Below are positions 8,701 to 16,721 of a stretch of 25,344 nucleotides of DNA, piece after piece. The position numbers were made by a program, and so were the translations under genes. How positions within the stretch are numbered: position 1 is the first letter of the stretch; each line of letters begins with the position of its first letter. Below the pieces are notes generated by a model. The model saw nothing but the letters and a program-made list of their open reading frames with translations, was not told the DNA's origin and made no database searches. The DNA is from a virus, in IMG/VR virus record IMGVR_UViG_3300030333_001029, positions 11,657 to 37,000 of that record; one strand, 5' to 3'.

Positions 8701-9721
8701 CTTTCAATGCTGTTATATTGTCGATTGTTGTATCTTTCCATTTTTTAACACTATGTTCACCACTAAAAAAATCTAGGTTGCCTATTTTAGCTTGATCTAT
8801 TTCTTTTTTATTAAATGGTTTAGGCTGATCAGGTGTTTTGCCTTGCCATTTTTTTAAATTAATAGATATTGTTTCTTTAAACAAAACTGGTTCTTTTATT
8901 ATTTCCTTAATTACTTCATAACTGTTTTTAAAATCTTGACGTATTTTTTCATTAGCTAATTTAGTTTTACCTAATCTACCTACATTCATAGCGCCAAACA
9001 ATAGAGCATCATTTATTAAAGTTTCTTTTGTAGGTAATTGACCAGTCAAAGCAAAACCCATAGCTTCAAAAGCTACAGTTTGAGTAACAGCACTTGCAAC
9101 TAATCCTTTTGCTCCAACTAATCCTGGAAATGCTAAACTTGCGCCTAATTGTAAACCTGTTGTTGCACCTTCTGCAACTCCTTCTTTAATAAAAATATCC
9201 CACCATTCTTTAAAATTATCTACATCTCCTCTTTGTAATGCTTTTAAATATGTTGTTTTTAATGCTTGGTTAACGAATCCTCCAGAAAAACCTATTGCAA
9301 ATGGATTACCTCCAGTAGCCAAAGCAGCTGGTGCTGCACCTATTGCAAATGTAGGAATATCGAAAAGAAGGGCTGTTCCAGATTCAAGCAATCTTTCTAA
9401 TATTCCTGTATCTTCTGGTTCTTCTGCAAATGCTTTTTCCCATCCATAACCAAGTTCAGTATTAAAATAATATTGCGACATCAAAGATATATTGCTTTGC
9501 CCAAGACCTCTATTCCAATATTCAGACCATTCAGCTTCTTCACCTACCAATGAATTTCTAATAGTTTGCCAATAATTACGAGCTTCTTTTCTAACATTGT
9601 TATGCTTTGTTTTTAACGCATCTATTTTTATAGTAGTATCTTCTTCTACAATTGGCGCACTTTTATAAAGTGGTATTTCTTCTGTAACAAGTGGTGCTTT
9701 TTTATATAAAGGTGTTGCCAT
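5774..9721 (-). CDS. Large internal/ejection protein (T7 gp16 position, LPD38-like C-terminus)
   Basis: 1315 residues, a little shorter than T7 gp16. It opens with two copies of a 12-13 residue motif (PLYKKAPLVTEE and PLYKSAPIVEED). Residues about 110-230 have hydrophobic, Gly/Ala-rich segments that could enter the membrane during DNA ejection. The middle (about 330-600) is Lys/Glu-rich helix. The region around 890-1080 (RGYDKLFDALKNRPGQ, SIYFWYGNHDDPLY, PKPFELGLLFGSSIERTLDY, NPLQADLLRPFGELYFN) looks like the large polyvalent protein-associated domain LPD38 found in giant phage ejection proteins. No lytic transglycosylase motif is visible. Gene order (third internal protein before the fiber) supports a role in the internal core that forms the DNA channel through the cell envelope. 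Confidence 0.8.
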   Translation of the reverse strand: MATPLYKKAPLVTEEIPLYKSAPIVEEDTTIKIDALKTKHNNVRKEARNYWQTIRNSLVGEEAEWSEYWNRGLGQSNISLMSQYYFNTELGYGWEKAFAEEPEDTGILERLLESGTALLFDIPTFAIGAAPAALATGGNPFAIGFSGGFVNQALKTTYLKALQRGDVDNFKEWWDIFIKEGVAEGATTGLQLGASLAFPGLVGAKGLVASAVTQTVAFEAMGFALTGQLPTKETLINDALLFGAMNVGRLGKTKLANEKIRQDFKNSYEVIKEIIKEPVLFKETISINLKKWQGKTPDQPKPFNKKEIDQAKIGNLDFFSGEHSVKKWKDTTIDNITALKENFHVNFIDKLFPIKKVVKELFDKKTPKLNPYELFRNLPASIEKAFYWAEKNPYNIFTGEYYDSKALKNIFSFIKNQQQYDNFKLYRASKRALELEKRGIKIELEEGKPFDYKRAREDVKRLEKQYEAANKELNKFYKAQLDLLEDAGLLTKELRKAVEEMNKDYFPFAKLREGFDIEGPSAKKVRSPLKKIGKVLRGKFEDPIEQTYRNTAFYVELAERNKALQSFFDMIDENPALAKDLGIQKTKKVTKSFQVTTKELADIFNVSEDLLRKAGVENFSIFRKDSFVNGNQISVFRKGKKETYTVPKELIEPLTGTNSFAAFFSKSFMKGFSLPTKTLRLGVILDPIYWAKNLFRDTFFSAVVSRNGFAVPTVRTFQGFWTMLQAKVGNKKAQLVLDDFMRSGALQSTFIQFGKYGDDAIRKQLVGRTLDNQINPNPLNRFVELLRAGAEASEITTKLGEFLYVKKNLEKLNLKLDKNGKLTKQEILERAGFEARDLFDFAKQGYIAEGVNSLNAFYTSGIRGYDKLFDALKNRPGQTLLKSALYITAPSIYFWYGNHDDPLYQRLPQWRKDLFWNIPVGKGKTQELYKKYLKIYVKKDGTPDEERAMREAMADSEQYFITIPKPFELGLLFGSSIERTLDYIYGTNPDVTNNLLLDGLANMATTFNPLQADLLRPFGELYFNKSIFTGRPIVPESLRNDDLPEYESTLRTSEFAKQFSSIFADLRVPKFLKSPIQIDYIYDSWTGGIGKQFKQLYDFSAEKLGFVDTPPQPFSSNWIKNIDKLPVIQAFVIRQPGMSSSHLEKFYENWNTFKNVDRAFNAAMAIQDETERTAALEKITSRSDFGLYQIMKEQVKIISELRKAIQLVQTMYDLRAVPELEQVILDTQKNIENATAKDILAKIKNDYDLIDEQTGKPIEDKYLLALIKNTMSGGNFISKFMPTENEIVEDLDRLYTLMIEVAKNGNNQARKFEER

Positions 9722-11517
9722 TATGGTTTTTCTCTTATTTCTTGTGTATCAGGATCAATAAATTGACTACCACTTGGTATTTTTAAATAATCATTATCAT
9801 CTTTAATTATAAAAATACCATCTTGATTTCTGTCAACTCCATCTACATCAGCATAACTTTTAGGATCTGGTTTTTTCTTTTTTAAACTTACTGTTGTGCC
9901 TTTTGTTTGATCAATATATTCATTTATATTCTCATCCTGAGTAATAGAAAACTCTGTAATATCACTAAAAATGTAATATTCTGAATCTTGATCTAACAAA
10001 TCTTTAACAGTATATCTTTGACCTTTTTTTGAACCTTCTTTTATTTCTTGAAAAATTAATTCATTAAATTCTATTGTTTTGTTTACTACATAATTAGCAT
10101 ATCTTCGTTTACCAACATTAGTTTTAATTTTTCCTTCTACTTGATCATCATAACTTTTAACTTTTAGATTAAACAATCTATTAGCTTCTTTAACTTTAGG
10201 TTTTTTCATTTCTGATATTTTGTTAAGCAACTCTATTTTAGAAGAAGTATTTAAATCAGGATGACTTATAATATTAAGATTATAATATTTAGGTACCAAC
10301 TTGTCATTTGATAGTATTTGATTACCATCAGTAATTTCACCAATAGTTATTTTAAATAATAAATCTTGAAAAATTAATGTATCATCTTTTACTTTACCTG
10401 CATTTTCTACAATATCTCTTCTAGCTCTTACTAAACTATTTATTTCTGTAGAAGTTAATCCTGCATTTACTCCATCTGTTCTAATTTGTTCTTCAGTAAT
10501 ATAGGCTGTGGGGTTGTTTATATCAAAACCAGTTAAAACACTTTTTGTTAAAGATGCAAGACCTGCATCTTTTCTTTTTTCTTTTTCTATTTTGAATAAT
10601 TGTTCTTGTTTACTCTTTTCGCCTCTTGCCCATGCTAACAATTCATTTTTCATATCAACTGGTATTGCTTTACCCTGATATTCATCTTCATTCTCAATAT
10701 AATTAATAACTTTATTCCAATCGGTTACTTTATCATTTGCAAAGTCTTCGCTTTCAGGATCATATAATTCATTGTTTTTTAAAAAGATAGTACCTTTTCT
10801 AAATATTGTTTCAAATGTAGTTTTTAAAAATAATCTTTTTTCAGCATCTATTTGTGGTTGTGAACCAGTACCATCTATAGTGTTTGCAACTTTTGCATCT
10901 TTATCTATTTCTTTAAGTTCTGATTCGTACCAATTCCAAACATTTCCACTATCAATACTTTCTACTTTCAATCCGTCTGGTGCGCTATATCTTGCAGTTT
11001 TTCTTCTGTTAAGACTTATTAAAGAATCTAATCTTAACTTGTCTTGTTTTTCTGCTCTAAAAATACGTCTATTATTATTAAATATTGTATAATAAGCAGA
11101 TTCAAATTTTGCAAAAGCTCTTTCATCATTTTTAAATATAATATTTTTTAGATTATTGAGTTCTTGTTTTTCAAAGGCGTTCCATTTTAAGTTAAATTCC
11201 TCTGGTGTCCAATTAGCAAAATTAGGATCTTCTTTCCATTTATCCATTTGGAGCTGTATCCTTCTTTCTAATTTTGCAGCTTCAGTAGAATTTTTATTTT
11301 GTATTCTAACATTTTCTTCCTTTTCGTCTTGTTTAGCTTGATAGTTAGCTATTTTTGTTATTACTTCTTGAAAACCAGTACCAACAGCTTGTCCTGCTGC
11401 AACACCAATTAAATCTAAACCACCACCTACTGCTGGTTGGGCTATTCCATCTCTCACAGGTCTTGTTGCTCTTGCACCTAATCTTGCTCCAGTTTGTTTA
11501 AATATATCTATTGACAT
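9721..11517 (-). CDS. Internal/ejection protein (T7 gp15 position)
   Basis: 598 residues. The N-terminus (MSIDIFKQTGARLGARATRP) has a Gly/Ala-rich, mildly hydrophobic stretch to about residue 55, and the rest is highly charged and mostly helical (KQDEKEENVRIQNKNSTEAA, LERRIQLQMDKW). The C-terminal part has a D/K-rich, beta-like end (KLKIPSG-type phrases near residue 580). No enzyme motif was seen. It lies between the small and the very large internal proteins and is joined to the latter by TAATG, the same order as gp14-gp15-gp16 in T7, so it is likely the middle subunit of the internal core. The assignment rests on position and composition; sequence similarity to T7 gp15 itself is not evident by eye. 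Confidence 0.72.
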   Translation of the reverse strand: MSIDIFKQTGARLGARATRPVRDGIAQPAVGGGLDLIGVAAGQAVGTGFQEVITKIANYQAKQDEKEENVRIQNKNSTEAAKLERRIQLQMDKWKEDPNFANWTPEEFNLKWNAFEKQELNNLKNIIFKNDERAFAKFESAYYTIFNNNRRIFRAEKQDKLRLDSLISLNRRKTARYSAPDGLKVESIDSGNVWNWYESELKEIDKDAKVANTIDGTGSQPQIDAEKRLFLKTTFETIFRKGTIFLKNNELYDPESEDFANDKVTDWNKVINYIENEDEYQGKAIPVDMKNELLAWARGEKSKQEQLFKIEKEKRKDAGLASLTKSVLTGFDINNPTAYITEEQIRTDGVNAGLTSTEINSLVRARRDIVENAGKVKDDTLIFQDLLFKITIGEITDGNQILSNDKLVPKYYNLNIISHPDLNTSSKIELLNKISEMKKPKVKEANRLFNLKVKSYDDQVEGKIKTNVGKRRYANYVVNKTIEFNELIFQEIKEGSKKGQRYTVKDLLDQDSEYYIFSDITEFSITQDENINEYIDQTKGTTVSLKKKKPDPKSYADVDGVDRNQDGIFIIKDDNDYLKIPSGSQFIDPDTQEIREKP

Positions 11518-11518
11518 C

Positions 11519-12046
11519 TTATCCTATTGTACTCCCTGGTAAATCTGTCCTTCCTAATCCTGCTATGGGACTTGCTCCAGCAAAGGCTCCTTGTTGTCCA
11601 ATTATTGAAGGTTGTTGATCAGTTGTTTTTGGTTGTTTTCCAAGATAATAAGTATTAGCAATTCCTGATATTAAATTAACACCTCTATTATATGCTTCTT
11701 TATTTAATGCACCTGCAAGTCTAAAATCCATTTCATCTAAATCCATAGTTAATCCTTTTTCTACCCAGTATAATGTATCATTTAAATTATCTAGAACAGT
11801 TTGTGATTCTAATAAACTTGATCCTTCGCCCATTGCAATTCCTCTGGCAGCTTGTGCAGCTCTTTTTTCAGATAATATAATTGCTGCTCTTTCATTTGCC
11901 TGTATTCGTTGTTGTACTGCTTGTACTTCTCTTCTTCTTTTATCTGCCTTTGCAGCTCTACGAAGTTGCCTACTTTGATTATAAGAACCAAGTAAACTTA
12001 CTGCTGTTGATGCTCCAACTGCTATTGCTAACCAAGGTATTCCCAT
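11519..12046 (-). CDS. Internal virion protein (T7 gp14-like)
   Basis: 175 residues. A hydrophobic N-terminus (MGIPWLAIAVGASTAVSLLG) is followed by a strongly basic helix (QSRQLRRAAKADKRRREVQA), then Ala/Arg-rich helix with RAAQAARGIAMGEGSSLLES and a Gly/Pro/Gln-rich tail. This hydrophobic head plus long Ala/Arg/Glu helix is typical of gp14-type proteins, the outer-membrane channel part of the T7 ejection machinery, where (A/R)GI..GEGSS..ES is a recurring motif. It is one base away from the genes on both sides, between tail tubular protein B and the larger internal proteins, which is the T7 order. Confidence 0.8.
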   Translation of the reverse strand: MGIPWLAIAVGASTAVSLLGSYNQSRQLRRAAKADKRRREVQAVQQRIQANERAAIILSEKRAAQAARGIAMGEGSSLLESQTVLDNLNDTLYWVEKGLTMDLDEMDFRLAGALNKEAYNRGVNLISGIANTYYLGKQPKTTDQQPSIIGQQGAFAGASPIAGLGRTDLPGSTIG

Positions 12047-12047
12047 A

Positions 12048-14549
12048 TTAATCTGTTGTTACTAATGTTCCAGTAACTGCTAGAACTGTCATAGGTAGGG
12101 GTTGTGTTTGCTTTATAATTATCTGACCATCTCTATCCCAACCTAAGTTAGTAACTCTTTTATCTCCTGTAAACGCTGGTATTGGCTCACCCATTGCATT
12201 TGCCGAACTTCTGAATGGAAGTTGGTCGTTATTAATAGTTACGCCAACACTATCTAATAATCTTACAATAATTTCATTATACCTTTTTTTCCTGCCTTGT
12301 GCAGTACCTGCTTGTGCAGTACCCTCTGGTCTTAAGGTTTTTATAGTAGAAACATAACCAAGACCTACCTCTATTGTTTTACTTTCAAATGTACTTGGAA
12401 GACTAACTGTTACTGCTCCGTTAGTAACTTTTTGTGCTGGATATACTGCATCATCTATAAGTATTTGTACTGTTTCGCCTTCTAAATGATCTAAACTTGT
12501 TACTGTTGTAGATGATCCTGTAACTGTTCCTGCAAGTCCAGAATCTTGATTTAGTGTACTGTCTAAATATTCTACATATTGTACTGTTGATCCGTTAATT
12601 AATCTTTGCACAATAATATAAACTGTATCTTCTGATGCCTCTGATATTGTTGTAATACTTTTTACATCTGCATGAGTTTCGTTTTGTATTGCAAGTCTTA
12701 CAGGGCTACTACTATCTACTGTTAAAAATCCTGTGCTTTCTGGTGTAGTTTCACTAATAGTTACTTCAGCACTAGATACTGTAGCTGTAAAATCTGCATG
12801 ACCATTTATAGTTGTCTGTAAATTACTTGCTGTCGTATTGTTATTTGTTTCTGTTTTAAATTCATTTGTTCCTGCAGTCCCTGTTGTAGATGTAAATGTA
12901 ACAGTTGTGCCATCTGATTTTGTAAAAGTAAGTGTAGAACCTGATACTATATTTGCATAATCAGAAACTGTAACAGTACATGATTGTGATTTACCACCTA
13001 TAATATGTCTATGCCATGCAAGTATTTTTTCGTCTTTTAAATATGTAAGTCCAACTAGCTCACCATCATCTCTTACTGCATATAATATTCTGTCTGGTTC
13101 TTGTGCATATGCTAAATCAACAAGACCTGTGCCTGTTACATGATCTGCTAACAAGTTAAGATCTGGAGCTATGTAAGCATCATCTGCAAATCTAAACTCA
13201 AATGCTCTTACCTTTTGTCTTTGTCTTTGCACAAATAATACAGCATCATCAATTTGTACTGGCAATGTACTATGTGTTCCATATGTAGTTTGTTGTGTAA
13301 TATTTACATTGTCTGGTTTTAATGGCTCTCCAGTAGGTCTAGCGACTTTGAATTCACCACCTGCTGTTAAAATAATAAGATCTCTAGCTGGTGCTAATGC
13401 TCTAATAACATTTACCTTATTAGATGCAATAGTATATATAAATGCGTCAGATGCACTTGCATCATCTACATCAAAATTATCGAACAATCCAGACTGTGAT
13501 GCAAATATAGTTTGTGGAAATGATGTTGTTCCACCATAAATTAATCGTTGTTCAAAAAAAGTAACAGCTTTCGGAAACCCTGTTGTATCTGAAAATGTGC
13601 CTAGTTGAAAAGCTACTGTTGCATCTGTATTTGCAAATGCTTTTGTTATAGTGCAAACAACAACTGTTGTACTTGTTCTGCTAGTAATAACTGCTTCACC
13701 ACTATTGAATTTTATAAGTCTACCTACATCTGTAGTTTGAAAACCATCACCACCATTAATACCAGTTGTTGCAGATGCTGTTATATCAACACCTGTTCCT
13801 GTACTTGCTGATGCTGGTGTAAGAGTTGTAGTTGTAGTATTAGCATCTAGATATGGACCAGTTGCACCAAAATCTACATCTGCAAGTGTCCAAGATGTAT
13901 GTCCTGTTCTCGATAGTTTCTCTGGCTCATGTAAAGGATGTACTATATACATTACATCTGCTGATTGTGCAAATTGTAAATCAAATACTTGTGCTGATGT
14001 ATATGGTGTTGCAATTTCGTAAACCTTTGCTGCAGTACCACCTGATGTGTATGTAGTATAGTTAGTAGAATTTACACCTGACAATTCAAATGTATGTGTT
14101 GTTACATTTGCTATCGTGTATCTTCTGCCATTTACCTCTGTCATACCAACAACATCATTAATCCAAACATGGTCGCCATTGCTATAACCATGAGAAGTTG
14201 CTGTTACAACTGCTGGGTTTGCTTTTGTAATAGCAGATATAGATTTGTCAGCCTCTGTTATTTGTCCTTGATCTTTAAAAAATCTTATATACTGATTGCC
14301 AAACTCTAACACATATGCTTGTTCATCATTAAATTCGAAAGGTATAAGTCTTGTAGTATTCGCAGAGTTTTTGACTTCACATATGAATCTACTGCCACTT
14401 CTTCTAGTTGCACCACCTTGTGGAAACACAGTCATGTTCTCTAGTGTTTCTACACCATTGCTATACTTGTCAAGATTAGTCTGTCCAAATAGTTTAGGAC
14501 TAAGTTCACCTGCAGTAAAATTTGTTTGTATTGGATGTGTTCTAGCCAT
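12048..14549 (-). CDS. Tail tubular protein B / nozzle (T7 gp12-like)
   Basis: 833 residues. The start (MARTHPIQTNFTAGELSPKL, then FGQTNLDKYSNGVETLENMTVFPQGGATRR) is the characteristic opening of T7 gp12-family nozzle proteins, with the GELSP motif. ATPYTSAQVFDLQFAQSAD, the VMYIVHP phrase and FFEQRLIYGGT further fit the family. Compared with a plain gp12 plan, an extra Thr-rich beta domain of about 110 residues (roughly 515-628) is inserted between AWHRH and the SEDTVYIIVQR strand; it contains SGSTLTFTKSDGTTVTF, a module seen in other tail proteins. The protein closes the distal tail and would help form the channel for DNA. The start overlaps the tail tubular A stop (TAATG). Confidence 0.9.
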   Translation of the reverse strand: MARTHPIQTNFTAGELSPKLFGQTNLDKYSNGVETLENMTVFPQGGATRRSGSRFICEVKNSANTTRLIPFEFNDEQAYVLEFGNQYIRFFKDQGQITEADKSISAITKANPAVVTATSHGYSNGDHVWINDVVGMTEVNGRRYTIANVTTHTFELSGVNSTNYTTYTSGGTAAKVYEIATPYTSAQVFDLQFAQSADVMYIVHPLHEPEKLSRTGHTSWTLADVDFGATGPYLDANTTTTTLTPASASTGTGVDITASATTGINGGDGFQTTDVGRLIKFNSGEAVITSRTSTTVVVCTITKAFANTDATVAFQLGTFSDTTGFPKAVTFFEQRLIYGGTTSFPQTIFASQSGLFDNFDVDDASASDAFIYTIASNKVNVIRALAPARDLIILTAGGEFKVARPTGEPLKPDNVNITQQTTYGTHSTLPVQIDDAVLFVQRQRQKVRAFEFRFADDAYIAPDLNLLADHVTGTGLVDLAYAQEPDRILYAVRDDGELVGLTYLKDEKILAWHRHIIGGKSQSCTVTVSDYANIVSGSTLTFTKSDGTTVTFTSTTGTAGTNEFKTETNNNTTASNLQTTINGHADFTATVSSAEVTISETTPESTGFLTVDSSSPVRLAIQNETHADVKSITTISEASEDTVYIIVQRLINGSTVQYVEYLDSTLNQDSGLAGTVTGSSTTVTSLDHLEGETVQILIDDAVYPAQKVTNGAVTVSLPSTFESKTIEVGLGYVSTIKTLRPEGTAQAGTAQGRKKRYNEIIVRLLDSVGVTINNDQLPFRSSANAMGEPIPAFTGDKRVTNLGWDRDGQIIIKQTQPLPMTVLAVTGTLVTTD

Positions 14550-15127
14550 TATCTTCTAAAATCCGTAAATGTATCTGAAACAAGATCATCAATAAACCCT
14601 TCTTGTCCATCAATACTACGAGCTTCAGAAATTTTAAGCTGGTATAGCTTATACATTTGTTCTTGTACTTTTAGACTATTAGTTACTGGATATGCTAAGT
14701 CAGATGCAAGTTTAGTAATTAATGTGTCTACAAATAAAGAATCAAATAGTGTTGTGTCTGTAATCCTTGCAATATAAATTATTTTGGCAGTTTCTTCATC
14801 TGTTAACAACACCCTGCCTTGTGTTGAAAAATTTTCTACTTTGAATATATAATCCTCATACTCCATAGCTAATACTCTTAGACAATAAGGATCTGTAGGT
14901 AAAGCATATTGGTAATCATAGCCATATACAGGTGAGTCAGAAAGCTGTGTCAAACTTGCTCTTGTTATTGCAAAGTTCCAAGGATGACTTCTTAAACAAG
15001 CATCTCTTGCATCTTCGTAAAAAGCATTACATAATCTAGCTCTTTCTGAATCATCTGTTAAGGAAGTTATAGGATCATCTCCTAATCTTCTAAGTGCGTT
15101 TGAACATATTGAAACTTCTGTTGCCAT
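14549..15127 (-). CDS. Tail tubular protein A / gatekeeper (T7 gp11-like)
   Basis: 192 residues, the usual gp11 length. The N-terminus has SICSNALRRLGDDPITSLTD and ARDACLRSHPWNFA, the hallmark signature of gp11-type adaptor proteins (NxAL..LG, then R..HPWNFA). YQYALPTDPYCLRVL and the final helix that ends in DLVSDTFTDFRR also fit. It forms the ring under the portal to which the nozzle and the fibers attach. An AAGGTG ribosome site is 5 bases before the ATG, directly after the hairpin at 15140-15167. It is coupled to tail tubular B. Confidence 0.92.
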   Translation of the reverse strand: MATEVSICSNALRRLGDDPITSLTDDSERARLCNAFYEDARDACLRSHPWNFAITRASLTQLSDSPVYGYDYQYALPTDPYCLRVLAMEYEDYIFKVENFSTQGRVLLTDEETAKIIYIARITDTTLFDSLFVDTLITKLASDLAYPVTNSLKVQEQMYKLYQLKISEARSIDGQEGFIDDLVSDTFTDFRR

Positions 15128-15139
15128 AATTCACCTTGT

Positions 15140-15167
15140 AAGAGGGTAGCCGAAACTACCCCCTCTT
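15140..15167 (-). terminator. Hairpin between decoration and tail tubular A genes
   Basis: In the direction of the late message the arms are AAGAGGGGGTAG and CTACCCTCTT with a 6-base loop (TTTCGG) and a two-G bulge, giving 10 base pairs. No run of U follows (ACAAGG comes next and serves as ribosome site), so it is not a clean intrinsic terminator; on the other strand a T-rich tract does follow. Its place, right after the capsid genes and before the gp11-like gene, is where T7 has its partial terminator. A processing or mRNA-stabilising hairpin is equally possible. Confidence 0.55.
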
Positions 15168-15174
15168 GTTGTTT

Positions 15175-15684
15175 TTAGTCTACAACATATGTAACGATTA
15201 GTGTTACATCACCAGCTGCTGCTGTTGCTGCTGCATTAGACATAGTTAAAGCGATTCTTAAAGCTCCACCTGGGTCTGATGATAAACCACCATCTTCCCA
15301 TGCAAAGTTAGAAACTGCATTAACATTTCTTGCCTCGAAAGCAACTTCAGCTCCACTAGTTTCTGCAGCTTGTAAAGTTGTTATAGCTGTTGCATAACAA
15401 TCTTCATCAAGAACAGTACCATTCTCATAATATAGACCTACATTGGCTGCCAATGATGGTGAGCCATTAGAATCTAAATCATCATTAAAGAGTTTGATTG
15501 ATAATACTTTTGCATTAGATGGAATTTGTACCATCATTAATACATCATCATTATCAATGTCGCCTGTTCCTGCTGCAATCGTTCCACTTGCTACACGCAT
15601 CCTGCCCTCTAAACTTCCAGTTTCTAGGACCTCTCTAGGCGTTGCGTCTAGTGCTGTAATTTCGACTGATTTAGCTGTTGCCAT
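15175..15684 (-). CDS. Probable head decoration protein
   Basis: 169 residues, beta-rich and Ala/Thr-rich, with no signal peptide or membrane segment. Landmarks are LETGSLEGRMRVASGTI, VLMMVQIPSNAKVLSIKLFN, DLDSNGSPSLAANVGLYY and the C-terminal strand GDVTLIVTYVVD. Marine podoviruses often carry a protein of this size and look directly after the capsid gene; it is thought to be a capsid decoration or stabilising protein. AGGAGG lies just before the ATG, and only 15 bases separate it from the capsid gene, so the two are expressed together in a short unit closed by the hairpin downstream. The function rests on position and fold guess. Confidence 0.7.
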   Translation of the reverse strand: MATAKSVEITALDATPREVLETGSLEGRMRVASGTIAAGTGDIDNDDVLMMVQIPSNAKVLSIKLFNDDLDSNGSPSLAANVGLYYENGTVLDEDCYATAITTLQAAETSGAEVAFEARNVNAVSNFAWEDGGLSSDPGGALRIALTMSNAAATAAAGDVTLIVTYVVD

Positions 15685-15699
15685 TTTTGATTCCTCCTA

Positions 15700-16563
15700 T
15701 TAACTCTCAGTACATTCTATCTCAACAACTTTTTCATCTTCGATACGAGTTGCACCGATAGTCATTGACAAGAATACCTGTGTTGCATAATTTTTGTCTG
15801 CTCTTTCAGAAATTCTAGTTTGAATATCTGAGCCGACAGCAAGGCCGATACCAGATTTAGCAAATGCTAAAACTAATCTGTTGCTAGATGAATTAGTATC
15901 TAGTCTTTCTGTTCTGATAAATTTGAATCCCATAAAAGTATCAATTTCACCCTGAACAAGTGCTTTAACAGAGTTAAAGTCTGCAGATGTAATTTGTGTT
16001 ATTGCTAACAAATCTGATAGTTGTTTAGATGTGCATACTAAATATCTTTCCTCTTCAGGATCAATATCAGCAGCATCTAAGATTTCTTTTGCTTCGATCA
16101 GTTTTGTAACTGATAATCCAGCAGAGCCGTGAACAATTTTTTGCCCAGATGGTAATGCTACTGTTGTACCACCAGCTACGCCACCAAAGGCATTACCAGA
16201 AGCTGCATCAATAATTGCATCATCCATTGCTCTTCCCATAGCCCATGCACCTGCTTGTGCATATTCAGACTGTGGGCTGATAAGCATCCTTACTTTATCT
16301 TCTTGATCAATTAAGTCTGCCCAATCGTAATCATCCATACTTACTTTCCTACGTGAGTGAGGTGTGTCAACTCTTGGAGTGTCGCTATGTCTGGATGTTC
16401 TTTTTAGCGCAGCAGTTGAGCCAATTCTTTCGAAGAAATGAGATTTACCGACAACTGTTTCTGTACGAACTGCATCTCTAAGTCTTGAACCTTTTTGCTG
16501 TGCCAAATGAAATACATTACTTTTATATTGTTCTATAAAAGCTGTAGTTATTTGTACTGACAT
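15700..16563 (-). CDS. Major capsid protein
   Basis: 287 residues, short for an HK97-fold capsid protein but in the range of this family (Phage_capsid_2 type). Landmarks are FIEQYKSNVFHLAQQKGSRL, VGKSHFFERIG, the DTPHSRRKVSMDDYDWADLI segment, GAWAMGRAMDDAIIDAASGN, and AGLSVTKLIEAKEILDAADI followed by LVCTSKQLSDLLA, then FMGFKFIRTERL in the C-terminal half. These match the N-arm, E-loop and P-domain order of such proteins. It follows the scaffold gene but is separated by a 158-base gap with a promoter and a long leader, and AGGAGG lies 8 bases before the ATG, so it is set up for strong expression. Confidence 0.93.
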   Translation of the reverse strand: MSVQITTAFIEQYKSNVFHLAQQKGSRLRDAVRTETVVGKSHFFERIGSTAALKRTSRHSDTPRVDTPHSRRKVSMDDYDWADLIDQEDKVRMLISPQSEYAQAGAWAMGRAMDDAIIDAASGNAFGGVAGGTTVALPSGQKIVHGSAGLSVTKLIEAKEILDAADIDPEEERYLVCTSKQLSDLLAITQITSADFNSVKALVQGEIDTFMGFKFIRTERLDTNSSSNRLVLAFAKSGIGLAVGSDIQTRISERADKNYATQVFLSMTIGATRIEDEKVVEIECTES

Positions 16564-16698
16564 ATTTCAGTCCTCCTATAAAAATATATTATCGGTATTT
16601 ATCCAAATGGGATACCTTATAAAATACGTTTTATCAAACGGATGTTTAACGCCTATCATGGCCACCCCATCTGTTATCCTTACGGGCAGAACTTTGGT
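16564..16698 (-). promoter_or_regulatory. Long leader of the capsid gene with several potential helices
   Basis: About 135 bases with no gene on either strand. Visible pairings in the message: a perfect hairpin CGTTT-GATA-AAACG (16627-16640); GATG with CATC around an inner GCC/GGC (16641-16671); GATACC (16696-16701) with GGTATC (16611-16616); and a competing hairpin in which the same GGTAT pairs with ATACC (16594-16616). The last two cannot form together. The GATACC arm lies right at the predicted transcription start, so only longer read-through messages would carry all of it. The ribosome site AGGAGG at the 3' end appears free. I do not recognise a known riboswitch class. Confidence 0.4.
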
Positions 16699-16704
16699 AT
16701 CTTA

Positions 16705-16713
16705 ATTATAGCA
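16705..16713 (-). promoter_or_regulatory. Extended -10 promoter for the capsid genes
   Basis: TGCTATAAT on the minus strand is a perfect extended -10 element (TGn plus TATAAT) nine bases after the scaffold stop. No good -35 is found at the usual spacing (TATGGA at 17), which extended -10 promoters can tolerate. Initiation would be near 16698 and give a leader of about 135 bases ahead of the capsid ATG. It would let the host sigma70 enzyme boost capsid mRNA independent of the long late message. Confidence 0.6.
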
Positions 16714-16721
16714 CAAGAAAA

